From positions 1-9,882 of the forward strand of contig CAMYUO010000033.1 of assembly GCA_947302065.1 (NCBI GenBank): a stretch of DNA of 9,882 nt, written 5' to 3'. A program made the translations under genes and the position numbers. The notes beneath the pieces are model-generated. The model did no database searches. It had not been told where the DNA came from and worked only from the letters and a program-made list of their open reading frames with translations. This DNA comes from an uncultured Clostridia bacterium. Lineage in GTDB: Bacteria > Bacillota > Clostridia > Oscillospirales > Ruminococcaceae. Position 1 is the stretch's first letter, and every line of letters starts with the position of its first letter. Positions 1 through 7,020 of the stretch are shown here, piece by piece.

Positions 1-734
1 GCAGACTTATCCCGTTTATGACCACAAAGGATCAGGCGACCTCGAATTATCAGGCTTGGTGCGGCAAGAAATGGTTCGTGCCGAAGGAATTCAAGGCTGT
101 CACAACTGCTGAAAAGATCAGCGGTGTGTATATCCCGTTCTGGCTCGCTGACTGCTCGGTCAACGGTATGATCCACGCTGACGGTAAAAAGATCAGAACG
201 TGGACAAGCGGTAATTACAGATACACCGAAACAAGAGAGTTCGACGTGCGCCGTGCGGCAAGCGGTGTGTTCAGAGGCATTCCTGCTGACGGATCGAGCA
301 AGGCTGAGGACGGTCTTATGGACGCTCTTGAACCGTTCGATTATTCCAACCTGAAAGAATTCTCGATGAACTATCTGTCAGGCTTCCTTGCTGAAAAGTA
401 CGATGTTGACAGAAAAGACGTTTTCCCGAGGATAAAGGCGAGAGTTGACGAGAACACAGAGGCTCTCATCAGAAACTCGATGCAGTATGACAGGATAAGT
501 ATTCTCGAAAAGAACATCGTCATCGAAAAGACCGACTGGGAATATGTTATGATGCCTGTATGGTTCATGACATACAAGTTCAACGATAAGAACTACTACT
601 TCGCAATGAACGGCGAAACGGGCAAGGTGACAGGTATCCTGCCGCTGAGCAAGAAAAAACTATTCTGGGCAAGCTGCCTCGTGGGAATGATAGGATTCAT
701 TCTCGGCGTTATAGGAGGTGGCATATTCCTATGA
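1..734 (+). CDS. Membrane protein, 3' part (zinc-ribbon/TPM-partner family)
   Basis: The gene is open at the left edge: the frame runs from base 3 (codons R-L-I-P-F) into a Met at 18 and stops at TGA 732-734. It therefore starts upstream, and the Met at 18 is probably internal. The visible part is a soluble beta-rich stretch with motifs such as GVYIPFWLADC, a YTETREFDVRR segment, an LEPFDYS segment and FLAEKYDVD. It ends with one or two hydrophobic helices (about residues 212-238 counted from base 18). From family memory, proteins with this body carry one or more zinc ribbons at the N terminus (annotated as TFIIB-type zinc-ribbon proteins in Clostridia) and sit beside TPM-domain genes. The zinc ribbon would lie outside the window and is not seen. 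The stop overlaps the next start as ATGA, which supports co-translation. Biochemical function is unknown; the family call is moderately sure. Confidence 0.75.
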   Translation, partial: RLIPFMTTKDQATSNYQAWCGKKWFVPKEFKAVTTAEKISGVYIPFWLADCSVNGMIHADGKKIRTWTSGNYRYTETREFDVRRAASGVFRGIPADGSSKAEDGLMDALEPFDYSNLKEFSMNYLSGFLAEKYDVDRKDVFPRIKARVDENTEALIRNSMQYDRISILEKNIVIEKTDWEYVMMPVWFMTYKFNDKNYYFAMNGETGKVTGILPLSKKKLFWASCLVGMIGFILGVIGGGIFL

Positions 735-1456
735 TAAAGATATTCAAAAAGATCTCGGCGTTCATCTGCGCAGGTGCAATTGCCTGCACGTCGCTCGCAT
801 TCAGCGCATTTGCTGACAGCAAGCAGAGAGTTTACGTTGAAAACAACGTGCTGACAGAATCCGAGATAAACGAGTGCGAAAAGCTGCTTGCAGAAGCTGC
901 TGACGACAAGGGCTTTGAATTCGCAGTCTATTTCTTCAAGGATCAGACAGTCAGCGATTCGACTGTTAAATCTTATGCAAGAAGCCTTTCAAACCAAAGC
1001 TCGAACTGTGTTGCGATGGTCGTTAACTACGGCACGAACTATGCGATCGTTGACGCTCACGGTGAGGTCTCGGACAAGATCACAAGCTCAAAATGCACCA
1101 AGATCTTTGACAAATACCTCAAAAGCGAGCTCAAGGACAAGGACAACATCGGTGCGGTAAAGGCATTCATCAAGGGTGTCAAGAGATACACGGCGTTCAT
1201 CACGCTGGGTATGATACTCATCGGACTGGTCGGATTCCTTATCTTCTTCTGTATTATGTACTTCGCTGTTAAGGCAAAATACAAGTTCCACGAGAAGCCG
1301 AACACGAACAACTACCTCGAGGGCGGCGCTCTGGAATACAGCGTTATGGAGGATATCTTCATCAGAGAGCACACCTCCAGGACTTCTATCAGCTCCGGCT
1401 CCGGCGGTCACGGTGGTGGCGGCGGCGGTCACAGCAGCGGCGGCGGTCATTTCTGA
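731..1456 (+). CDS. TPM-domain membrane protein with Gly/His-rich tail
   Basis: The product has 241 residues. The start is set by a strong AGGAGGTGG site at 713-721 inside the previous gene and by the ATGA overlap. Residues 1-28 look like a cleavable signal peptide (basic start, hydrophobic core, SAFA before Asp29). Residues about 35-150 fit a TPM (TLP18.3/Psb32/MOLO-1) domain, with the typical opening VLTESEINECEKLLAEA and a core resembling AMVVNYGTNYAIVDAHGE. One membrane helix covers about 155-180 and is followed by basic residues, so the C terminus should be cytoplasmic. The tail, residues 222-241, is almost only Gly, Ser and His and ends GGGHF, which is common in bacterial TPM proteins. 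Family members are linked to membrane-complex maintenance or weak phosphatase activity, but the role here is unknown. It probably works with the protein encoded just upstream. Confidence 0.85.
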   Translation: MIKIFKKISAFICAGAIACTSLAFSAFADSKQRVYVENNVLTESEINECEKLLAEAADDKGFEFAVYFFKDQTVSDSTVKSYARSLSNQSSNCVAMVVNYGTNYAIVDAHGEVSDKITSSKCTKIFDKYLKSELKDKDNIGAVKAFIKGVKRYTAFITLGMILIGLVGFLIFFCIMYFAVKAKYKFHEKPNTNNYLEGGALEYSVMEDIFIREHTSRTSISSGSGGHGGGGGGHSSGGGHF

Positions 1457-1466
1457 TGCAACTGTT

Positions 1467-1511
1467 AAAGGACGTTATGGCAGGTCTTCCCTGCCCGAAC
1501 GTCCTTTTTTC
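1467..1511 (+). terminator. Rho-independent terminator after the TPM gene
   Basis: A 10-bp perfect stem pairs AAAGGACGTT (1467-1476) with AACGTCCTTT (1498-1507). A second internal stem pairs GGCAGG (1479-1484) with CCTGCC (1490-1495). A T-run reaches 1510. It begins 10 bases after the TPM stop codon and ends just before the next promoter, so it separates the two transcription units. Confidence 0.9.
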
Positions 1512-1540
1512 TTGACTTTATTCGCTTTGTGTGATAATAT
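1512..1540 (+). promoter_or_regulatory. Housekeeping promoter of the TraB/GumN lipoprotein gene
   Basis: The -35 element is TTGACT (1512-1517) and the -10 element is TAATAT (1535-1540), with a 17-bp spacer. A TG at 1532-1533 precedes the -10 and makes an extended -10. Transcription should start near 1547, giving a leader of about 24 bases. The promoter begins right after the T-run of the preceding terminator. Confidence 0.8.
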
Positions 1541-1570
1541 GGATAAAACAGACAATGGGGGAAACAGCAA

Positions 1571-2617
1571 ATGAAATTCAAAAAGAAAATACTTGCCGCA
1601 CTGCTGGCGGCGGCAATGCTTTTATGCTCGTGCAGCGAGAGCACCGATTCGCAGATCACCGAAAGCTCGTCAAGCCCGTTCGTCACCGATACGACAACAA
1701 CGACGAGCTCACCGGATACGACCACGTCAGATGCGCAGGACTCGTCAACGCCCGAAAGCGTGCCCGAGGGTGTGCCGATGTGGGAAGGCACTGCACCGAA
1801 CGGCAACAAGATAACGTTCCTCGGCTCGATGCACGCTGCAAAGGACGATTTTTACCCGATGCCCGAAAAGATAGCAAAGCCTTTCAACGAGGCTGAAGTC
1901 GTGGCATTTGAGTGCGACACGGAGACAGCTGAAAACGAGCAGGCACAGTTTGAATTGACGCAGCAGATGGCGCTCACCGACGGCACGACGCTTAAAGACC
2001 ACCTGTCGCCCGAGGCTTACAAGATACTCGGCGATCTTTTAGCGGAGCTTGACTGCACGACAGAGCTGGTCGATGCGTACAAGCCATGGGCTGCATATGA
2101 GACGATCACGGCGCTGTGGATAATGACGAGCGACATCACGATCAAAAACGGCATAGACTACTACCTGATGGACAAGACAAAGACCGACGGCAAACAGCTT
2201 TACGAGCTGGAAAAGGCAGCGGATCAGATAAACCTCGTTGCAGAGCTGCCCGAAAAGACTTATGATGCGCTGTTTAAGATATCAAAGGATATGAACAGGC
2301 AGACATACAACGACGAGAACGCAAAGATGTATGAATACTGGCTGTCGGGCAACACAGCCGAAATGGAAAAGCTGTCGGAGCTGCCGGCTGATGAGGATCT
2401 GAAAACTGTCGGGCTGACAGATGAGGAGATAACTCTCATAAAAGAGCGCAACAAGAAGATGGTCGATGACCGAAACATCGTTATGGTCAATGGCATCAGG
2501 GAGCTTTTCAAAAGCGGCAAAAAGACGCTGGTATGTGTCGGCTGCGCTCACTATTTCGGTGAGACAGGCATAGTTGCCCAGCTTGAAAAAGAGGGATATA
2601 CTTTTAAGAGGATATAA
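1571..2617 (+). CDS. TraB/GumN-family lipoprotein
   Basis: The product has 348 residues; the start is supported by a GGGGGAA site at 1557-1563. It has a lipoprotein signal (MKFKKKILAALLAAA) with lipobox L18-C19-S20-C21, so Cys21 should be lipidated and the protein held on the outer face of the membrane. Residues 22-68 are a Ser/Thr/Asp-rich linker. The TraB/GumN fold follows: ITFLGSMHAA (81-90, His88), the conserved acidic VAFECD around Glu114, the ERNKKMVDDRN segment near 292-302, and the closing VGCAHYFGETGI (323-334, His327). The two GxxH motifs and the acidic residue are the hallmarks of this family, which is related to the Tiki/EreA/ChaN group and has been proposed to hold metal-dependent hydrolases. 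The substrate is unknown. It is transcribed alone, from its own promoter to its own terminator. The family call is confident; the activity is open. Confidence 0.9.
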   Translation: MKFKKKILAALLAAAMLLCSCSESTDSQITESSSSPFVTDTTTTTSSPDTTTSDAQDSSTPESVPEGVPMWEGTAPNGNKITFLGSMHAAKDDFYPMPEKIAKPFNEAEVVAFECDTETAENEQAQFELTQQMALTDGTTLKDHLSPEAYKILGDLLAELDCTTELVDAYKPWAAYETITALWIMTSDITIKNGIDYYLMDKTKTDGKQLYELEKAADQINLVAELPEKTYDALFKISKDMNRQTYNDENAKMYEYWLSGNTAEMEKLSELPADEDLKTVGLTDEEITLIKERNKKMVDDRNIVMVNGIRELFKSGKKTLVCVGCAHYFGETGIVAQLEKEGYTFKRI

Positions 2618-2621
2618 CAGC

Positions 2622-2656
2622 AAGAGGCTCTCACGGGTTGTGAAGAGCCTCTTTTT
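2622..2656 (+). terminator. Terminator between convergent genes
   Basis: The hairpin pairs AAGAGGCTCT (2622-2631) with AGAGCCTCTT (2644-2653), and TCAC/GTGA extends the stem around a GGGTT loop with one bulged A. A T-run (2652-2656) follows on the plus strand, five bases after the TraB/GumN stop. The minus-strand ATPase gene ends at 2661 on the other side. Read in that direction the same hairpin has only a very short T-tract, so it is a good plus-strand terminator and at best a weak minus-strand one. Confidence 0.85.
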
Positions 2657-2660
2657 GAGT

Positions 2661-3314
2661 TCAGTTGACTGCCCTGCCGTCGCTCAGCTCGATGATGCGG
2701 GAGCACTGCGAGGCAATATCGCTGTCGTGGGTGACGATGATGACCGTTTTATTCTGCTCTTTATTCAGCTTTTTGAGCAGTGACATAACTTCTTCGCCCG
2801 AGGCTTTGTCGAGGTTGCCTGTCGGCTCGTCGCAGAGGATAACATCAGGGTCGTTGATGAGCGCACGGGCGATAGCTGCTCTTTGCTGCTGACCGCCCGA
2901 CATCTCCGATGGGTAATGCTTTACTCGGTCGGTAATATCAAGGGCTGTGTAGAGGTCGCTTTCGGCGATCTCTTTTTTCTTGGCGAGCTTTGCAGGGAAA
3001 AGCACGTTTTCTTCTGCTGTCAGCTCGGGTATCAAATCAAAGAACTGGAACACAAAGCCGATATTCTTCAAGCGAAACTCGGAGAGTTTGGTATCGTTGA
3101 GCGTGCTGAGGTCGGTATCGTTGTAAAAGACCTTGCCCTCGGTGGCTTTATCAAGTCCGCCAAGCAGGTTGAGCAGTGTGGATTTGCCGCTGCCCGATTT
3201 ACCGATGATAGCGACCATTTCGCCGTCCTTTATTGTGATATCCACGCCGCCGAGCGCTGTGACCTTGCCCTCGCCCTTGCCGTAGGTCTTTGTGAGGTTC
3301 TGTGTTTTTATCAT
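2661..3314 (-). CDS. ABC transporter ATP-binding protein (MacB/LolD/BceA type)
   Basis: The product is a complete 217-residue nucleotide-binding domain of the class that serves FtsX-like permeases. It binds and hydrolyses ATP at the inner face of the membrane. All key elements are present: Walker A GKSGSGKST (38-46), Q-loop Gln90 in FVFQFFDL, signature MSGGQQQRAAIARAL (138-152), Walker B VILCDEP (158-164) followed by TGNLD, and H-loop His196 in IIVTHD. The ATG overlaps the stop of the upstream permease fusion gene as ATGA, and a GGGAGG site sits just before it (plus-strand 3321-3328 region). This is therefore the last gene of the operon and the obvious partner of the fusion protein. The substrate cannot be read from the ATPase. 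The family is very sure. Confidence 0.96.
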   Translation of the reverse strand: MIKTQNLTKTYGKGEGKVTALGGVDITIKDGEMVAIIGKSGSGKSTLLNLLGGLDKATEGKVFYNDTDLSTLNDTKLSEFRLKNIGFVFQFFDLIPELTAEENVLFPAKLAKKKEIAESDLYTALDITDRVKHYPSEMSGGQQQRAAIARALINDPDVILCDEPTGNLDKASGEEVMSLLKKLNKEQNKTVIIVTHDSDIASQCSRIIELSDGRAVN

Positions 3315-6300
3315 CTGCGTTTCCTCCCTTTGCTGATAGAATATGCGATATTCGGGGTGAACATTTTAAAGCTCCTGCGGGTGAGCAGAATGGTCACGAT
3401 GCACATCACCGCAAAGACTATCAATGTCGGCAAAAGTGCGCTGACATACCACATCTGCGAGCCGACAAGGTATTTCTGCGAGATCTCTGTCGCTTTGTCG
3501 AACAGTTCGTGATACCTGTCGAGGTTGCCCTGCGCCGCCTGATCGGCTGCCTGCGTGTTCAGCAGTTCATATTTGTCGTGTGCGTGCAGCATCAATTGCT
3601 GCACCAGCCGCATCGAGCCGTATGCAGTCACAGCGGACACAACGGGTATCCTTATGCTGTCGAGCGTGAGCCGTCTGCGCAGGCGTTTGAGCGGAGTGCC
3701 GACCGCACGCATTATGCTGAGCTGATACTCTTTCATTCGTATCTTCATGCCGATGCCGTTGAAATATGCCGCAAAGCCGAGCAGCGACATCAGCAGAATA
3801 ACAAGCCCGATCGAGATATACATCTGTGCGTTCTGTTTGAAGATCTGCTTTTGCTGCTGACGCAGAGAGAACACCTCAAAGCCTGTTCCAAGCGGCAGTT
3901 TGTCGCCTATCTCATCACGGGAAAGCAGCTCGGTGTACATTGCGCCGTGCAGACCGATCTTCTGAGCACCTGTCACTGTCGTGAGCAGGTTGTAGTCGGC
4001 AGAGTCGGAGACCGAGTATCTCAGCACCCTGTCCATATCCTTTGGCAGTTTTATTACTGCGCCTATCTGCACATCGCAAAGGGTGAGGTCTTCGATGCCG
4101 TAGCCCTGCTTTGTCATCGACGAGCCGACGGTGAGCTTGTCGCCCGCTATGTAAAGCGGTTCGCCGTCTGTCACAACGAAAAGCATCTGTTCGCCCGAGG
4201 ACAGCTTGCCTATGTCGATACTGCCCGAGATGACATACTGCGAGAGCTTTTCTATCGTCGCTTTATCTGCAAGGCGTGTGCGTGTGCGGTACATTCTCCT
4301 GTCGGAAGCGATAAGCGCTTTCGCATCGGCGCAGGAATGGTCGGAGATGAATCTCTTTTCCTCGTCCGTGCCTATCGCTATCTGATATTTAAGCTCTGTG
4401 TCGCCGAGCTTTGCGATAAACGTCTGCGGCAGCAAGCCTGTTGAAAAGCAGTTGTCGAGCGTATCTGCGGTGGTGTCGTCGATGCCGTGATATTTATCGG
4501 CATTTTTCATCAGCGTCAGGTCGTTAAGACCGTGCTCGAACGAGATGTTGGTATTGTAGCACTCTTTAAGGTCGTCCTGCTCAAGATCAAGCTCGCCATA
4601 CTTGGTGTCGATGTATTTTGTGAACTGCACCTCGCCTTTTTCATCTTTTTGATAGCTGCCTGTCGTATTGTGGTAGACCATATACCCGAACAGCACGCCG
4701 AAGCAGATAAGGCTCAGCGAGAGCGTTTGAATGACCGTTACGCCCTTGTTGGCAAAGACCTTTGAGATACAGCGGTAAAGAGAGTGCGGCTTTGTGCGCC
4801 TGCCCAAACGTCGCTTTCTGCCTGTGAGAAGTGCCGAGAAGATATACCCTATCGCAAGGACAAACACCGAGCAGAGCACCGCAACAATGAACGGATCAAG
4901 GCTTATGCCCGTCACAAGCGGGTCTGAGGTGAATCCGAGAAGGTCTTTTTTATCAAGCGCAGAGACCTCGGCTTTTGTTATCAGGATATGCGCAAGCGAG
5001 CCGAGACCCAGCCCGAGCGCCGTCTGAACGAGCGTGAGCACGAGACATTCTATCGTGTACATCACACGCACTCTGCGTTTTGACATACCGATGCGGCGCA
5101 GCATCGACATCGTGTTTTCACGCTCGGCAAAGATGTTTTTCAGCGTGGCTATTACCGAAAGCACAGCGATTATCGCCGACAATCCCGTGAATATCAGCAG
5201 CTTGCGTGACGTGGGAGACAGGTCGATATTCTGATAACCGATAAGATTGAATTTTGTATCTGCGGAAATATTGTTGTAATGATCCCACAGGCGGATGTTT
5301 GTTTCAGCGTGCGCAGCGTAAATATCAAAGCCGTTTTGTTCAAGGTATTTTTCGACCTCGTCAGACGGTGAGGTGATAGACTTATACGGGAACTGCTTTG
5401 TGTTATAAAGCATCACCCACGAATACTTTGCGTTTTTGCTGCCGTCGCCGCCTGTGAATATCACGGGCATATAGTATCTGGGCTTCATATCATCGGTGTA
5501 ATAGGTGTTGCCCTGATTGGTATTCTCGTTATAGATGAGCGTGCCGGGACGGGCGCTGTCATAGTCCTTGCTGATGATTCCGACAAGCTTATACGTTCCT
5601 GTGTCGAGCGTGATGTCATCACCGACATTGCCGAAAAAGCCGAACTTGTTGAGCACCGTTCTGCCGATAGCTATCTCGTTTTCGGTCTGCGGCATACGTC
5701 CCGATTCCAGCGGGATATGCGCAAGGTTTTCGGGGTCGTCTATCGTGCCTATCTGGAACTTGTCCACGCCGATTCCAGCCTCGCCTGTGACGTACATCGT
5801 GCCACGAACTGTCTCGTCGGTCGAGAGCAGGTCGATGACCTCATCATAGGCTGTCGGTGAGGGAATGGCAACGGTGTAATAGCCGTGAGTATCGTAATTA
5901 TCGTCTATCCAGCGGCGCTGATCCTGCCGTATCATCAGAAATGCACAGCACACAACGGCGCACAGCAGCACGCCCGAGAAAAGCAGTGCGGCGAGGCTCT
6001 TTTTGTGCCTGCTCCAATATTTCAGCGTGAAGCCAAGCAAAGTTTTTGCGGTGCCGCCGCTTAGTCTGCTGAGTGTCACAGGCACGCCGACCGCTGCTGC
6101 GCCGACTGCGGCAACGGTCCCCACAGCCGCACCCGACAAAAGCCCAGCATTTTCGAGGTTTGCGAGCACTGCACTCAGTGGTGCGGCGGCAAAGAGCGTG
6201 CCCTTGCCCGAGAGCTTTTCTATCTGCTTTTTTATCTTCTGCCGTGCACGGTGGAGTTTCTGATTGGCGTTGTTCTCGTTAGTGCCGATGACACGGGCGA

Positions 6301-6757
6301 CCTCGGCGACCGACAGATTGTCGTAATAATAAAGTATCATTGCCGAGCGCATATCACTTGGCAGCGAGTCGATGACGCTTTGCAGCTGCTGTTTGGTCTG
6401 CTCGCTGACGGCATAATCATCTGGCAGCATTATAGGCTCTGAAAGCGCCGCAAGCTGTGCTGCCTGTTCACGCTGTTTTCTGTCAAGCTCGGCGGTCTTG
6501 ATATGATCCGCACATTTGCGGTAGGCAATGCAGTAAAGCCAGCCTACGAAAGACTCCTCAGAACGCAGGCTACCGATGCTCTCCATTGCGGCGCAGAATG
6601 TCTCTGCGGTGATGTCCTCGGCGGCATCGAGCGAGCCGACATTTTGCTTTGCAAAATAATAGACCTTTGGGTAAAACTCTTTATACAGCTTTTCAAAAGC
6701 CGCATTATCGCCGTTTTTTGCCTTTGCAGCAAGCTCGGCTATATCATTCTTGTTCAT
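3311..6757 (-). CDS. ECF sigma factor fused to FtsX-like ABC permease
   Basis: This is one uninterrupted frame of 1148 codons. Residues about 16-85 are sigma-70 region 2 (YKEFYPKVYYFA, then DAAEDITAETF and SFVGWLYCIAYRK). Residues about 122-178 are region 4, with the helix-turn-helix stretch LSVAEVARVIGTNENNANQKLHRAR. Residues 186-232 are a hydrophobic Ala/Gly-rich linker. An FtsX/MacB-type permease follows: TM1 about 253-275, extracellular domain about 276-518, TMs near 519-540, 566-592 and 620-645, TM5 about 673-696, a second extracellular domain about 697-977, and TMs near 978-1000, 1036-1056 and 1106-1126. Coupling-helix motifs MLRRIGMSKRRV (552-563) and IMRAVGTPLKRL (1015-1026) mark the two FtsX repeats. 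The start at 6757 is chosen for its AAGAGGAG site (6768-6775) and for the match to ECF N termini; an in-frame Met at 6838 would put 27 unrelated residues in front. Stop and start overlap the ATPase gene. No Met and no good ribosome site lies near the sigma/permease junction, so a separately translated permease is unlikely. Both domains are confident; the mode of action is unknown. Confidence 0.93.
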   Translation of the reverse strand: MNKNDIAELAAKAKNGDNAAFEKLYKEFYPKVYYFAKQNVGSLDAAEDITAETFCAAMESIGSLRSEESFVGWLYCIAYRKCADHIKTAELDRKQREQAAQLAALSEPIMLPDDYAVSEQTKQQLQSVIDSLPSDMRSAMILYYYDNLSVAEVARVIGTNENNANQKLHRARQKIKKQIEKLSGKGTLFAAAPLSAVLANLENAGLLSGAAVGTVAAVGAAAVGVPVTLSRLSGGTAKTLLGFTLKYWSRHKKSLAALLFSGVLLCAVVCCAFLMIRQDQRRWIDDNYDTHGYYTVAIPSPTAYDEVIDLLSTDETVRGTMYVTGEAGIGVDKFQIGTIDDPENLAHIPLESGRMPQTENEIAIGRTVLNKFGFFGNVGDDITLDTGTYKLVGIISKDYDSARPGTLIYNENTNQGNTYYTDDMKPRYYMPVIFTGGDGSKNAKYSWVMLYNTKQFPYKSITSPSDEVEKYLEQNGFDIYAAHAETNIRLWDHYNNISADTKFNLIGYQNIDLSPTSRKLLIFTGLSAIIAVLSVIATLKNIFAERENTMSMLRRIGMSKRRVRVMYTIECLVLTLVQTALGLGLGSLAHILITKAEVSALDKKDLLGFTSDPLVTGISLDPFIVAVLCSVFVLAIGYIFSALLTGRKRRLGRRTKPHSLYRCISKVFANKGVTVIQTLSLSLICFGVLFGYMVYHNTTGSYQKDEKGEVQFTKYIDTKYGELDLEQDDLKECYNTNISFEHGLNDLTLMKNADKYHGIDDTTADTLDNCFSTGLLPQTFIAKLGDTELKYQIAIGTDEEKRFISDHSCADAKALIASDRRMYRTRTRLADKATIEKLSQYVISGSIDIGKLSSGEQMLFVVTDGEPLYIAGDKLTVGSSMTKQGYGIEDLTLCDVQIGAVIKLPKDMDRVLRYSVSDSADYNLLTTVTGAQKIGLHGAMYTELLSRDEIGDKLPLGTGFEVFSLRQQQKQIFKQNAQMYISIGLVILLMSLLGFAAYFNGIGMKIRMKEYQLSIMRAVGTPLKRLRRRLTLDSIRIPVVSAVTAYGSMRLVQQLMLHAHDKYELLNTQAADQAAQGNLDRYHELFDKATEISQKYLVGSQMWYVSALLPTLIVFAVMCIVTILLTRRSFKMFTPNIAYSISKGRKRR

Positions 6758-6884
6758 CGCTATGGTTCTCCTCTTTTTTTGAAAATACCCTCTCATAGAT
6801 GCGAGCCTCACGCTCGGCATCGTCCGAGTCGGTGTCAAGCTGAGTCAGCAGCCAGACGATAAAGCTGTCCAAGCTCATCTGCAT
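6744..6884 (-). CDS. Small acidic 46-residue protein, first gene of the sigma-permease operon
   Basis: This is a short gene with an excellent ribosome site: AAGGAG lies 7 bases before the ATG at 6882-6884. It encodes 46 residues beginning MQMSLDSFIVWLLTQLD, then an acidic DTDSDDAEREARIYERVF stretch, and ending KKEENHSDEQE; a second Met at position 3 could also be used. Its stop (6744-6746) lies inside the sigma-permease gene, giving a 14-base overlap in another frame and suggesting translational coupling. The N-terminal half could form an amphipathic or short hydrophobic helix. I do not recognise a family. Its place directly in front of a sigma factor makes a small regulator of that factor possible, but a simple leader peptide for coupling is equally possible. 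Confidence 0.65.
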   Translation of the reverse strand: MQMSLDSFIVWLLTQLDTDSDDAEREARIYERVFSKKEENHSDEQE

Positions 6885-6891
6885 AGCTATG

Positions 6892-6897
6892 CTCCTT
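6892..6897 (-). promoter_or_regulatory. Ribosome binding site of the small acidic gene
   Basis: On the minus strand this reads AAGGAG, with 7 bases before the ATG at 6884. It is the main evidence that the small reading frame is translated, and it is better spaced than the site of the sigma-permease gene itself (10 bases). Confidence 0.75.
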
Positions 6898-6900
6898 TCA

Positions 6901-6926
6901 TCAGACTATTATATTATATAGTCTGA
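6901..6926. repeat. Perfect inverted repeat spanning the -10 region (possible operator)
   Basis: The arms TCAGACTAT (6901-6909) and ATAGTCTGA (6918-6926) are perfect 9-bp inverted copies around an 8-base AT-only centre. The repeat encloses both TATAAT candidates and ends just before the ribosome site of the first gene. The geometry fits a dimeric repressor or activator site. If transcribed it could instead form a hairpin, but the likely start site lies at its end, so a DNA operator is preferred. Confidence 0.55.
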
Positions 6927-6941
6927 AAAAATCGGGTCTGC
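6908..6941 (-). promoter_or_regulatory. Probable promoter of the sigma-permease operon
   Basis: On the minus strand the stretch TATATAATATAAT holds two overlapping TATAAT elements (6918-6913 and 6913-6908). A weak -35 candidate, CAGACC (6940-6935), lies 16 bases upstream of the first. The start would fall close to 6901-6906, leaving a leader of only about 20 bases. The -10 looks like a housekeeping sigma target and not like a typical ECF promoter, so there is no visible sign of autoregulation by the sigma domain at this site. Confidence 0.5.
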
Positions 6942-6970
6942 TTATCGGCTGCGGAGTATTTTCTGCGTAA

Positions 6971-7000
6971 TGCACAAAGCATCGCAGGGGTATTTGTGCA
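6971..7000. repeat. Inverted repeat TGCACAAA / TTTGTGCA
   Basis: Perfect 8-bp arms (6971-6978 and 6993-7000) surround a 14-base centre in the gap between the EAL gene terminator and the sigma-permease promoter. It has no T-run on either side, so it is not an obvious terminator. It could be an upstream regulatory site for the minus-strand operon, or chance. The rest of 6942-7027 shows no reading frame or other signal that I can support. Confidence 0.3.
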
Positions 7001-7020
7001 GGATAGACATTGCAAAATGC

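Noticed and set aside
1531..1896. Plus-strand frame overlapping the start of the TraB/GumN gene
   Set aside because: It begins upstream of the lipoprotein start without a ribosome site and reads the same DNA in another frame; the lipoprotein frame has a signal peptide and family motifs.
3302..4444. Plus-strand open frame of 380 codons
   Set aside because: It lies antisense to the ATPase start and the 3' part of the sigma-permease gene, is rich in Cys and His as expected of a shadow frame, and has no ribosome site or recognisable domain.
6000..6100. Sigma-permease fusion as a sequencing or frameshift artefact
   Set aside because: The frame is continuous across the junction and both sides keep good coding character. 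There is no Met and no ribosome site for a separate permease start. Only read-level data could reopen this.
6758..6838. Longer N terminus for the sigma-permease protein, starting at 6838
   Set aside because: The extra 27 residues are basic and unlike ECF sigma factors, they overlap the small acidic gene in another frame, and a good ribosome site supports the start at 6757.
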